Source: Polytrichum commune | Lineage: Eukaryota > Streptophyta > Polytrichopsida > Polytrichales > Polytrichaceae | Direction: 5' to 3' | Assembly (NCBI GenBank): GCA_950295325.1 | Contig: OX485804.1 | Span: 8,742,001 to 8,806,000, forward strand | Length of the DNA: 64,000 bases | Part shown: positions 1-10,301 of the stretch, piece after piece | How positions within the stretch are numbered: position 1 is the first letter of the stretch | Layout of the letters: every line of letters begins with the position of its first letter | The notes under the pieces: generated by a model | Database searches by the model: none | What the model was told of the DNA's origin: nothing | The model's input: the letters and a program-made list of their open reading frames with translations, nothing else | Translations under genes and position numbers: made by a program

Positions 1-268
1 AAGGATTAAAGCTACTCATTTATCACCCAAAATTTTTAAAATAAATAATCAAGAACTACCGAAATAACTATAGTTAACTAAATTTCTTTCAATGCATTTT
101 AGGGAGCACTTACATATAAACTATAGTTAACATCCACATTAAATAAAGTGGACCAAAAATAACAAGAACAAGTAACGTCCAAGTGTGAACACAAAGTGGT
201 TAGGAAATTTGCTCTTGAAAAGAAGAAGTTGATGCATAGTCTTTGTCCTACAGACATAGCCAATAAAT
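1..268. repeat. Left copy of a ~280-bp direct repeat (pair with 1522-1803)
   Basis: This stretch matches 1522-1803 almost base for base over long blocks, for example CTTTGTCCTACAGACATAG near the right end of both. The left copy is cut by the window edge. The second copy carries a short TA/CA-rich insert near 1640-1662. No coding sequence is visible. The two copies could be a duplicated segment or the ends of one element, and I saw no primer-binding site or other diagnostic feature to decide. Confidence 0.8.
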
Positions 269-1123
269 TGACTTGATGCATTTTTGCTAACTTAATATGT
301 TTGAAACAATTGTTGTTGGAATGAATGAATCAAGACGATTGACAAGGTTATCCCATGTGTGCAATGCCCTTAAATTTTTCACTTTCACTGAGAATGGCTC
401 AATTCAAAACAAAGGCACTAGCTAGACACAAAGGATTTCATTTGGAAACAAAGTTGACTATGTCATCCACTTGTTATTCCAAAGTGACATCTAGAGTTTC
501 CCATAGGGTTGTACGAAATGCCCATCTTCCACATTTTCAATCTATGATCCAACTTGTTGACTTGTGTATGGTGAACTTTTATGAGGGTGGTCATGGTTAC
601 TATGGGACCACCCATTCATGCATTTGAGTGTCAAATGTCATTCTAGGATTGCATGTAAATATATTCCAATGTCAATCTTCATTTTTAAGGGCATTTGAGA
701 ACAATTTGGACTCGGATATTTGAGGGTTAGATTTACCCTTTCAAGATATGATAAAGTTTAGGGAGATCTAAATCATATATACATTAACCTTCAATACTAA
801 ACAATTAAGCTTGCATTTTTAACTTCTTCTTCTTCATTTCCTCCACCTCATGTTTTCTTTTTCCTAAAAAAGTTTTAAAAAGGGAGGGGGGGGGGGGATT
901 GATTTGGTAGTTTGTTGGTTGAGAAGTTGAAGCGCAGTGGGCCAAATTACCTTAAAAACCATATGGACATGATCATTTGATGATGGTTCATTGTGGCTTT
1001 TCCTATGCTAACATGGCCAAATTCAACAACACACAAACTCCAAGAATTCATGTGATTCGGTTCTTGCCATCTTTCTCCACATAGCATTTAAAAAATATAT
1101 ATCATGGAGTTCTCATTCACATG

Positions 1124-1888
1124 TAAAGGCACATGTTCCCCAGGAGGGCCCCATTGGTATTCTATAGGGTATCAACTTTTCAATTAAGATGGGATTAAAC
1201 TCAATCAGGTTGGGACTAAATCTTGATCAAGTCAAAACCAATAATGCCATGACCCATGTCATGGTTTTGAGTCCTAAAGTGAGGAGAAACAAATGGTTAT
1301 GTAGACTCTAGGCATTGGTAATATGTATGGGTCAACTTTTGACTTCAAACATTCACTAATTTCAATTGAAGGGACCAAAAAAACGGTAGAACCGTGAGGC
1401 TATGTTCTTTACTATGAAAGACTGGAACTGTAGCTGTCCACTTTGCTCATGCTAGTCCATGGCTATTTACTATACCAATACAATATATGGATTTTGTGCA
1501 CCTTCTTCTCAAATGCGGGTCAAGGACTAAAGCTACCCATTTATCACCCGAACATTTAAAAAAAATAAAATTAAGAACTACCAAAATAACTATAGTTAAC
1601 TAAATTTCTTTCAATGCATTTTAGGGAGCAACTATAGTTTTATATATATACACACACATATAACACATCCACATTAAATAAATTGAACTAAAAATAGCAT
1701 AAACAAGTAACATCCAAGTGTGAAGGCAAAGTGGTTAGGAAATTTGCTCTTGAAACAAAGAAGTTCATGCATAGTCTTTGTCCTACAGACATAGCCAATA
1801 AAAATCACCCAATTTTTTTTGGGCACCGCCTTATACTTCTCCTTGCACGGAATCTCTTAAGTGATTGGTTATAGGTGCATGTACTCTA
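1124..1888 (+). mobile_element. MITE-like element with AGGCACCTAT-type ends, copy 1 (interrupted)
   Basis: Related to copies at 42042-42629 and, inverted, 54673-55083. All share an end close to AGGCACCTAT, a central block with CTAGACATTGGTAAT, and a far end reading TATAGGTGCC. The ends are inverted repeats of each other, which is typical of a non-autonomous DNA transposon. In this copy the right third is separated from the body by about 400 bp that includes the direct repeat at 1522-1803. No ORF of note. Superfamily not determined. Confidence 0.6.
1522..1803. repeat. Right copy of the ~280-bp direct repeat
   Basis: Second copy of the repeat at 1-268, in the same orientation, about 1.25 kb away and roughly 10 percent diverged by eye. 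It sits inside a longer dispersed element (1124-1888), which suggests it was inserted or copied there later. Confidence 0.8.
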
Positions 1889-2802
1889 TATAGAGAAGAC
1901 ATTCTTCTATACTGAGAGGAGTTACCATAATCTGGTCCATGTGATCAATCTTTATGAAGCCATTCAATGTATCACAATTCTCAAGCCATTACATGGCCCA
2001 CCAAAGCCGCACATGAGAGACGAACAATGTTATGCAACTTGCAAAGAGGCCTCGATAAGGTACATGGTCACTTCCTAATTTAGAAACTTCACATAGGTAC
2101 ATGAACATGCAACAATTCTTGGCCCAATGCTAGACACACACTTGTCATTAAAGCATGGTTAGGGTTTGTGGTGTATATGTAAACCTATCCATTGTTTATT
2201 AAGTGAAAACATGAGCGATCTTATAGCACGCTTCTACAGCCCAAGAAGACCTAAACCGACTCTACACGAATATTAAAATAATATCGTACACCCCGATATG
2301 ATCTACTAGGATGGTTTGGCCCCCAAGTCGAGGCTAGACACCGACCTCTTTGGGTTGCCCCCCACCATTAAAACCTACTCAAAAGATTATAGTAAAAAAT
2401 ACCGACCCCACAAATTTACATCTTATTTCATTTCAAATGGATCTTTCTACACACATGCGGAGCCTCTGACGCTAATTCCAAAGTCGAGTCATCCAAGAAC
2501 ATCCGAAATTATGTGGAGATTGTCCTTGGATGTCACGGTGTCTACGTAAATTTGTCTATTTGCAGAGGTGAAAAGGCAATGAATCACATTATAACATGTA
2601 AAACGACTGTTTTTAAGATGGTTAGGATCCGCAAACAATATCAAAAACCTGGATTAGTCTAAACGAACGAGGTTGAAATATATCAATCCCTAACCTTGTA
2701 AAGGACTTGTTTTCACTATAGCCCCTTCTTCCACAATGAATGAGTTTACACAAATGCCACAAACCCCAAGTTGTCTAGTCCTGGTCCCAAACAAAGGACT
2801 TA
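1889..2802. other. Intergenic, nothing recognised
   Basis: AT-rich DNA with only short open frames (for example 2316-2549 on the + strand, 77 codons) that have no recognisable motif. No RNA gene or repeat boundary was seen. Confidence 0.5.
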
Positions 2803-2915
2803 GGAACGTTTTCCACATAGGCCACTCTCGCCCACCAGATTCTAATAAAAACTTAGACGACATCTACATTTCCACTAGAGTCTGGTGGACGAGTGACCTA
2901 CATGGAAACTAACCC
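2803..2915. mobile_element. Short MITE, GGGTGAGTTTCCATG family (113 bp)
   Basis: The two ends are imperfect inverted repeats. The left reads TTCCACATAGGCCACTC; the right, reversed, reads TTCCATGTAGGTCACTC. Both are flanked by TTA. It is a short member of the family at 26818-27212 and 41172-41561, and of the nested copy at 42185-42307. Confidence 0.6.
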
Positions 2916-3793
2916 TTAATGTTGAATTGAGCCCCTTCATCCACAACGGATGATTTTACATACATACTCGCATCTCTAGCTCATAGATATCACGAACCTC
3001 AAAGCCTTCGGGATTCCAAGTACAATTCCAGGTACAGGTGAAGTACACATCTTCTTCATCCATCCAAGGCAGCTGACTCGTCATGTCGTGCAGCACAAAG
3101 CTCATCCTTCGCACACTCGGTATGGATGGAATCCGTCAACGGAGTTGTTTAATTTCATTACACGGCCAGGTAGAACCCCCCCTAGTTGAAAACTCGGCAG
3201 CAATGTATAGAGAAAAAGGCTGGGATTCTAACCCCATAAGTTGCAAAGTCAGCAATGTAGTATTTCTGTGAAACATGGACCTAGTGGCTGGGAATCAATG
3301 AGTGCTTGGCAATGTGAGGTAGGTATATGTGTAAGGTAGACAAAACACTCAAGCCATTTCACATGAGTGTGGCATAAATTGGAGTGGATTTTTCACAACC
3401 CTAAAAATTGATGTCACAATTGTTTAAACAAAACAACAAAACCACAATTTATTCTGAAGTATTGAAATAATGACTGTACGTTTCCAAAGGCAACATCCCT
3501 TTCTTGACCCATATCCATAGCATAAGTTGACCTATTCTCGATACCTAGTAGGCGAAAACTTGAGTGCAATGTGGTTGGAAATCATGAACAAGTACTACCT
3601 TCCAAGGAACCCAAATCCATCCCCTTTCAACTTGGGGTTTTTTTTTTTTAATCCCATTACATTGAACTCCTTGATGTCTCTCTCTCTCGCTTAGTCACTA
3701 CTTATTTTGAGAATTCAAAATTACACATTGACAGCTACATGTGTGGAACTCCACGGTTTTAGGGGAGTTGTATGTGTGTTATGATCGGGGCGG
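2916..3793. other. Intergenic, nothing recognised
   Basis: No gene-like frame, RNA gene or clear repeat was found. There are short T- and CT-rich tracts near 3640-3690. Confidence 0.5.
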
Positions 3794-4040
3794 TTAAAAA
3801 TTGGGTAAAGCTCTCTCGGTTATAGCGGAGGCATCTGGCTATCCTAATGCACCTACAAGAACATGCTCCGGAGATTGTCAAGTAGGTTTTAGTTAAGTAG
3901 TTTTCACGCAAGTTCATTGTTGTTTTCTCTACCAGGCAATAAGAATGTTGGATAGTTTTTGTCCCATCTCCAAATGCCTTACCACTCATTTATCTTATCA
4001 TTGGTTTTTATTAATGGAACTCCTTGTGCCCTCATAGCTA
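3794..4040 (+). mobile_element. Partial copy A of a MITE with CCCCCTCCCCACCT ends
   Basis: This matches the left half of the complete copy at 4041-4563, sharing TCGGTTATAG and CACCTACAAGAAC blocks, and stops where that copy begins. It looks like an older copy into which copy B inserted, or a tandem duplicate. Confidence 0.65.
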
Positions 4041-4563
4041 ATGCCCCCTCCCCACCTGACTTAGCCAAAGAACCAAAGTCGTTACTAAAAACCAAGTAAA
4101 GCTCCCTCGGTTATAGGGGAGGCATCCGGCTATTCCAATGCACGTACAAGAACTTGCTCCAGAGATTGTCGAGTAGGTTCTAGTTAAGTAGCTTTCACAC
4201 ATGTTCATGGTTTTATCTACCAAGCAATGAATGTTGGACAATTTTTGTCCCATCCCCAAATCCCTTACTACTCATCTATCTTACCATCGGTTTTTGTAAA
4301 TGGAGCTCCTCGTGCTCTCATAGCTAAGACTGAAAAGCAACCAATCACAAGGGTGGGAGGCGACACTTTTAAAGATCCTATATTCTTGCCTCATCTCTAG
4401 GTACTGATGGGAGGGTCGGTGCTTGATGCTTAAAACCTCCACTTTTAAACCATGCCACATCATTTGCCAACTAGGCTCGGCACTAGATAATGTTAATGGT
4501 GTGAAGGCCGTGTTTTTAGAACCAACTTTTAGGCTTAGCCAAAGTTAGGTGGGGAGGGGACAT
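4041..4563 (+). mobile_element. Complete copy B of the MITE with CCCCCTCCCCACCT ends (523 bp)
   Basis: The left end reads ATGCCCCCTCCCCACCTGAC. The right end, read in reverse complement, is ATGTCCCCTCCCCACCTAAC, so terminal inverted repeats of about 23 bp are visible. There is no coding capacity. Other copies: 3794-4040 (partial), 6475-6723 (right half) and 29449-29985 (nearly full). Target duplication is unclear, possibly TA or TAA, so the superfamily is left open. Confidence 0.7.
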
Positions 4564-4741
4564 AATAGCCTGCCCACACTTGCTGGTGGGAGGGCCAGTC
4601 GCAGGCCTCCACCAGAAGGCAACCATTTTTCTTCCGAAATTATGCAGGAGCAGCGATTGGGCGCAAGGTTCGCGTTGCTCGCCCGTTCGCAGGCAATTTA
4701 GTAACTTTTCGGAAAAAACAATTCGTACTATTAGCACCAAT

Positions 4742-5260
4742 TTACCGTGAAGTCACGAACTTCAACCGGGTTAGGCCTCAAACTCACTGGCTCATCTTGG
4801 TAACATTGGGCACCAAATTACTGTGAAGTTGCGAACCTCAACCGGGTTAGGCCTCGTACTCACTTTCTCATTTGGGTAATTTTGGGCACCGAATTACCGT
4901 GAAGTCGCGAACCTCAACCGGGTTAGGCCTCGTACTCACTTTCTCATTTGGGTAATTTTGGGCACCGAATTACCGTGAAGTCGCGACCTTCAACCGGGTT
5001 AGGCCTCAAACTCACTGGCTCATCTTGGTAACATTGGGCACCAAATTACTGTGAAGTTGCGAACCTCAACCGGGTTAGGCCTCGTACTCACTTTCTCATT
5101 TGGGTAATTTTGGGCACCGAATTACCGTGAAGTCGCGAACCTCAACCGGGTTAGGCCTCGTACTCACTTTCTCATTTGGGTAATTTTGGGCACCGAATTA
5201 CCGTGAAGTCGCGACCTTCAACCGGGTTAGGCCTCAAACTCACCGGCTCACCGGTATTGG
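4742..5260. repeat. 76-bp minisatellite, seven units in an ABC-ABC-A higher-order array
   Basis: Seven head-to-tail units of 76 bp all contain CAACCGGGTTAGGCCTC and TTGGGCACC. Three unit types differ consistently: A has CAAACTCACTGGCTCATC, while B and C have CGTACTCACTTTCTC, with B marked by TTACTGTGAAGTTG. The order is A4742, B4818, C4894, A4970, B5046, C5122, A5198, so a 228-bp trimer is itself duplicated with very few differences. The last unit decays after about 5255. Confidence 0.92.
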
Positions 5261-5309
5261 GCTAAAAAAATACCAATTTTCTAGCTTGTTCTAGCAAGAT
5301 GGGTTGTAA

Positions 5310-5420
5310 AAACTAATGGACATTGTAGATTTTCAATGTTGCAAATATTGTCACTAACTAATTGATCTTTCATGCAAATTTCAACTATCCATGACTATAT
5401 TTTCTTACAAAAATGTGAGA
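5310..5420. repeat. Dispersed repeat fragment (family also at 8850-8950, 20070-20220, 53350-53540)
   Basis: It shares blocks such as TTTCAATGTTGCAAATATTG and ATCCATGACnA with the other listed sites. Non-coding and boundaries not resolved. Confidence 0.5.
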
Positions 5421-5794
5421 ACGTAGAATATGCCATTTGTACTTATAAAGTTGGATGACACTCCTTGTGAATATATTCCTAAGAAATGTCATTACATAAG
5501 TGACATAAACTACCATGTGACTCTAAATACTATTTTAAAAGTAGTTATCAATCTTATTGTATAGTTATTGATGGGTCAACAAATGGATGTGGGAAGGGCT
5601 GGTTGAAGCATCAAAGAAGCCTATTACCACGCTAGTCAGGTCAGCCTCACTAACTTATTGGCTAAAGTGGTATAATATTCCTCCATACAAACATGAGTAT
5701 AAGGTGGCTTACATACCAACTATTAGGTTGCCTTTGCAAATATGTTGACTCTTAACCCATGCAACTTAACTTTAGAGGATTTTATAGAACTAAC

Positions 5795-6005
5795 CGCTCG
5801 CCTTCGCCTTTTATCATTGTTAATTTTATTTTCATATCCTTACTAAAACTAAATTTGTGCATGTGATTTCCACATATTACCATAGTTGAAATTTAGTGTT
5901 TGGGTTCATAGTAAATTTTACTTACTTTCATAGGGTTAGTGATATTTAGTGTATGCATTCGTATTTAGTGTATCTAACACTAAATATCATATTTAGTGTA
6001 GTTAA
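5795..6005 (-). repeat. Dispersed repeat with an ACACTAAATATnATATTTAGTGT palindrome, copy 1
   Basis: The reverse complement matches 17757-17960 next to the ABCA gene, including the blocks CCCTATGAAAGTAAGTAA and AACTATGGTAATATGTGGAA. A palindrome made of two inverted TTTAGTGT words marks the end near 5975-6000. No coding sequence. Confidence 0.8.
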
Positions 6006-6053
6006 CTAATAGTTGAATTAGTTGGTTAGTTGTCCAAGGTCTGAACTATGATC

Positions 6054-6172
6054 GGGGAGAACCGGCAGTTAGTTACAGATGAACCGGTTGAGTTTGAGAA
6101 ATAACCAGTTGAAGTTCAAGACTGCAGGAAAATTACCAATCATTTTAGAGGAATTTATAGAATATACCCGAT
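6054..6172 (+). repeat. Dispersed repeat (pair with 57938-58052)
   Basis: Shares GGGGAGAACCG, GTTGAAGTTCAAGACT and a closing AGAGGAATTT block with 57938-58052 in the same orientation. Function unknown. Confidence 0.7.
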
Positions 6173-6474
6173 TTATCCCAGGAAAACCGGAGGATGTCAA
6201 CTTGTAACCGATTGGACTTGCAAACAATAGGGTCTCAATTGATTATGCCCAACAATCTCCCCGATCACTGGGTCCGAAGGATTTCACGTTTTTCTCAAGT
6301 TTTACTAGTCATAGTGGGTAAAGAAATTTTCGCGAAGGTTCCTGGGGCAAAAAAATTTACATACTTGCTGGTGGGAGGGCCGCGAGAGAGCGTAGACGCC
6401 CACACCTACTGGTGGCAATGAATGGGCGAACTCCGTTCACTGCTGCCCACCACTAGCAGGTGTGGGCAGGGTAT

Positions 6475-6723
6475 AAGACTAAAAGCAATTAATCACAAAG
6501 GTAGGAGGCGACACTTTTAAAGGTCCTACATTCTTGCCTCATGCCTAGGTACCGATGGGAGGGGAGGGAGGGTCGGTGTTTGAGGCTTATTAGAACCTCC
6601 ACTTTTAAACCATGCCACATCATTTGCCAACTAGGCTCGGGACCAAATAGTGTCGATGGTGTGAAGGTCATGTTTGGAGAACCAACTTTTAGGCTTCGCT
6701 AAAGTCAAGTGGGAAGGGGGCAT
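6475..6723 (+). mobile_element. Right half (copy C) of the CCCCCTCCCCACCT MITE
   Basis: It matches the right half of 4041-4563 from the AAGACT...AAAAGCAA point through CCAACTAGGCTCGG to the terminal GGGAAGGGGGCATTA. The left half is missing and is replaced by the candidate element ending at 6470. Confidence 0.7.
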
Positions 6724-6990
6724 TATTAACACACAATCCACATGGACATGGCCCCTTCTTGTTGCTAAAATTCTCCAACATACCTCATCACAACATTATG
6801 CTAGGTGCGCTCAAGGAACAACTTAATTGGATCGAGCAAATATTAAAAAGGTAGAAGCACTCTTAACTAACACTTTGAGCACTTGACGTTGAGATTCAAA
6901 AGATGTCCACACAATATTTTCCAAAAATCATGTAATTCCATGAGGTGATTAAGGAAATCTGTTCATTGAATTTTAACATCATATGATTTA

Positions 6991-7917
6991 GGGCCGGTAT
7001 ACACCATGGATCAGGAAGTCGTCCCAGGGCGTTGTAAGAGCTTTGATTGGCTATTGAACTCGTCGCGGGACCACTTTAGTTTACATCAAGGAAAAAATGG
7101 CAAAGTGACCATGAAGTTTGAGGTCCCTAAAAGACATGATTTGAGGCCTAATTAATACACATACATGGTCCAATGGGTTTTGTGGTGAGAGAGGCAAGAG
7201 AGGTGGTTTGGTAGGAAAAGGCAGGGCCCATGGCAAAGAAATGTTGTTATAATATTTTTTTAATGAATTATGATTTGGGGGCTTTATATACAACTCTTCC
7301 CACCCCGTAAGGCTCACAAGACACACTTTTTAGCATCTATATGATGTAATGAATCTTGAGAAGCACATATGCCCTCTATGTGCCGAGATCATATCATAGC
7401 CCATGAGACATACCATTTCTTCCATGCAATGCCCCTTAAACTTGCTCCCACACATCTCATCAAACAATGTGGGACATCTAGAACTCGAGAATTTGAGTAC
7501 ACATGGTGAAGCGGGTTGCAAATAATGCTCAATGTACAACACAAGGTACATGTCACATGTAAATTACCTTGAACATGTGCAAATTAAACCGCTCATTTTT
7601 TTTGTAAAAATTATTGTGAGAAGATTTGCAAGCCACACCTTCGACACATTTAACAAGAAGTGAAGACAAGTAAAGCCCAAGAGAAGACAAGAGAATGAGC
7701 AAAAAAAAAATTCCTTTCCAAAATGCCCTTTTTGACCATATTTTTTTAAAAATCAGCACATTCATTTTTTGATGCATGCTTATTCTTCTTGGTCCACATT
7801 CGGTTTACACCTAGTGAGGGACCCAAGGCTTTCAAAACTAATATTTTAAGAAGTTGAACCATGAACTCGGATCATTAAAAAAGGTCCGACTTCATGGTCC
7901 ATGGTGTAAATTGGCCC
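6991..7917. mobile_element. Harbinger/Tourist-like non-autonomous element, 927 bp, TTA target duplication
   Basis: The left end reads GGGCCGGTATACACCATGGA. The right end, reversed, reads GGGCCAATTTACACCATGGA, and the match continues to about 35 bp. TTA lies immediately outside both ends (6988-6990 and 7918-7920). GGGCC-type ends with a 3-bp TTA/TAA duplication are the known signature of PIF/Harbinger MITEs. No transposase remains. Confidence 0.75.
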
Positions 7918-8056
7918 TTAGGTATAGTTAATGAAAGTCAAAGATTTTGGCAAGCTGAAGTGGGTACACACCCCCCCCCCCCACCTCTTTCTAAAATTAA
8001 AAATAAATTAGCCAATAATGTTGAAAGTTCAATCAACCAATAAACTATAATGTGCA

Positions 8057-8060
<4 letters not shown>

Positions 8061-8103
<43 letters not shown>

Positions 8104-8122
8104 ATGTATGTATGTATGTATG
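8061..8122. repeat. (CT)n followed by (TATG)n microsatellite
   Basis: About 20 CT dinucleotides run from 8061 to 8101, followed by four to five TATG units. A run of 12 C lies just upstream at 7971-7982. Confidence 0.95.
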
Positions 8123-8302
8123 TTTTAGTGTAACATTGGAATTGATGTGCCATCTTAATTGATTTTCATGGATTGCCTCTATAGCAAGTGGTAAGTGCCC
8201 TATGTGGGTTGATAGCAAGATCATTTACGTGGGTCAAAGATGAATAAATACGTGGGTCATAATAAATTGAATTCAGCGTGGAAAGGTTGAACACTGTAAC
8301 AT

Positions 8303-8682
8303 TGAGGCACCTATAACCGATCAAATAAGAGAGTCTACATGTATGTAGGAGGAGTAATAGTAGTGGATTATATTTATGCGAAGAGGAACAAATTCTAAGG
8401 AGGATGCAAATGTTTTAAATTATTTTCACGAATATGGAAATTGCTATAGCTTTTGAAGCGGTCAAGTTCACTAAGACGCACAATCCATCGATAGGTTAAC
8501 CCATAACCACTCATTTAAATGTTAATTTTTGCTACGACAATTATTGAAACTCTCATGAGGGTAATCAATCACAAGCCGCCACCACATAAGGTTGAGACGT
8601 TCATATAAGATCTCATCCATGTCGGCATTACAAGTACCCTAGTGAGTGGCTGAATGGAATTGGTCGACTATGGATGCCTCAA
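8303..8682. mobile_element. MITE-like element with TTGAGGCACCTATA ends
   Basis: The left end TTGAGGCACCTATAACCGA pairs with the reversed right end TTGAGGCATCCATAGTCGA. The body matches 37014-37370, sharing GTAGGAGGAG, ATATGGAAATTG and TTACCCATAACCACTCA. The ends resemble those of the 1124/42042/54673 family, so this is probably a divergent relative. Confidence 0.6.
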
Positions 8683-9595
8683 CCTTCCAAAAATGTGGGC
8701 CACCATGAATCAAATTCATTTTGGAAAGTGTACTATACGTTTTAGCTTTTCTACGTGGCTGCGCACATTGAAAGGGGAAACAAGGGTGCAAATTCGGGAT
8801 TGAGTCACCAATGGAAACAGTCGCTTCAACTTACCCTAGTCGATTACATTAGATATTGTATTTATTGTCACTAACCAAAACTTGGACTTATGCAATGCTA
8901 TAACTATTTATTGTATATCTCATTTATTCTTAACAAAATAAGATGAAACTGGTTTTTTGGACATTATAAAACACTAACATCTTTACTTGGTTAAAAGTTA
9001 CATCAATAGTAAAAAGATAGAGCATCGTGTAACTCCACATAGTAAGTGACACTACATAAAGTCACTTGGAATGGCTGGGGGGTTGCCACGAAGGAACGAG
9101 AAGAGTGCCCAAGTATGAGCTTTCATCTATTATTGACTTTCGATCACTTCCATACATCCATGCCCACATTCATCCAACACCATTCTCATCCAAACCGGAC
9201 GTGCATCCTCGCAGAGAATGGCAGCGGAGGCACGCCGAAGGTGGTCTTACCGCACCGAGCAATTCACTGCCATTACTTTTATAATTTGAGTTGTTCGTGG
9301 TTTTTCCTCTCGAATGATTAACGTTGACAAATGCGGTGCCACATAGCTCGCCTCGCGTTGCAGGTTTATAATAAATTCCAGTGACCTTCTCATCGACTCC
9401 CTGCTCTCGGAGGAGAAAAGTGCCAAGCTCAGTCGGCCAGTTGGGATTCGAGTTCTTGGAGCCCATTATTAGTTGCGTCGATCATGATGATGTGAATGTC
9501 CACGATGGTGGACCCGAGCCTTACCTCCACTGTTTGTTGACTTCTCTTTGACACTCAGGGCTCCGTTGGCCGATTATTGTGGATCTTCGCGGATT
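8683..9595. other. Intergenic region upstream of the ABCA leader
   Basis: Base composition becomes more GC-rich from about 9050. Overlapping open frames at 9046-9321 (+), 9066-9284 (+) and 9170-9466 (-) show no motif I recognise, and no splice-linked continuation was found, so I do not call a gene. Confidence 0.4.
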
Positions 9596-10210
9596 TAGGA
9601 GGTCCGATGAACCTCTTCTCCTCTGTAAACCGGGCTCTGTCAGGGTTATCTCGCGCTATTTTGATTTGATTCGTAGTAAGTAGGCTATCGAGGAAACTGA
9701 ATGCGAAATTGAGACGAAATTCTGCAGCCTCGCATCTGCCAAAGTATCCTTCAACGCCGACTGGTCTGTCTTTAAGTTCATCTTTTGATAAAGGATTTCT
9801 CAGGGTGGAGAGGCCGAAGCAAAAGTTCTCGGTGGTTTTCAGTTTGATTTGGAGTAGGTAGGTTTTCGAGGCACTTATTATATGCCAACTGGAGAGAAAT
9901 GTCTATAGCCTCGTATCTGCCAAAGCAACCTTCGACACCGACTGGTCAGTCTTAAAAGTTCACGGGTTTTGGAGGTCTCATGAAACTGTTGTCCACTGTG
10001 AAACGCATTCTGTGGAGGTTATCTTGCGACCTCACGCTTAATCTGGCGCTATTTTGATTTTGATTTGATTTGGAGTAGGCTACAGAGGAACTTGAATGTG
10101 AATCTGAGAGGAAATTCTGTAAACTCGCATCTGCCAAAGCTTCCTGGGACACCGAATGTTCATCGGTTTACATAGGATTTCTCGTGGTGGAGAGTGGAAG
10201 GAGAAGTTTT
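9596..10210 (+). repeat. Three degenerate tandem copies in the ABCA 5' region
   Basis: The block 'GCGCTATTTTGATTTGATT ... GTAGGCTA ... GAGAGGAAATTCTG ... CTCGCATCTGCCAAAG ... CACCGACTGGTC' appears about three times (near 9596-9830, 9830-9960 and 9960-10210), each ending in a version of GGATTTCTCnnGGTGGAGAG or its remains. Copies are 10-25 percent diverged. They lie between the repeat-rich flank and the ABCA start codon and probably form promoter or 5' UTR sequence. Confidence 0.7.
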
Positions 10211-10301
10211 TAAGTTGTCGATTGTGTGAATTGGCCGTTCTTGAACTCGGTTTGTGTCATGTAGGTTAACCGCTTCATCCTGCTTTGGTTGAGGGAGAAA
10301 A

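Larger units (their letters stand above)
4569..6470. mobile_element. Candidate ~1.9-kb TIR element enclosing the minisatellite
   Basis: The left end reads CCTGCCCACACTTGCTGG. The right end at 6446-6470, reversed, reads CCTGCCCACACCTGCTAG. The right end also contains a local hairpin (about 6398-6466) of the same sequence in both orientations. The interior carries the 76-bp minisatellite and copies of other dispersed repeats, but no transposase. It could be a non-autonomous transposon or a chance pairing of two related elements. Confidence 0.4.

Noticed and set aside
7938-8153. Frame with a run of RE dipeptides
   Set aside because: Translation of the (CT)n microsatellite.
9170-9466. 98-codon - strand frame, possible divergent gene
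   Set aside because: No recognisable domain, and it overlaps two + strand frames of similar quality; not enough to call a gene.
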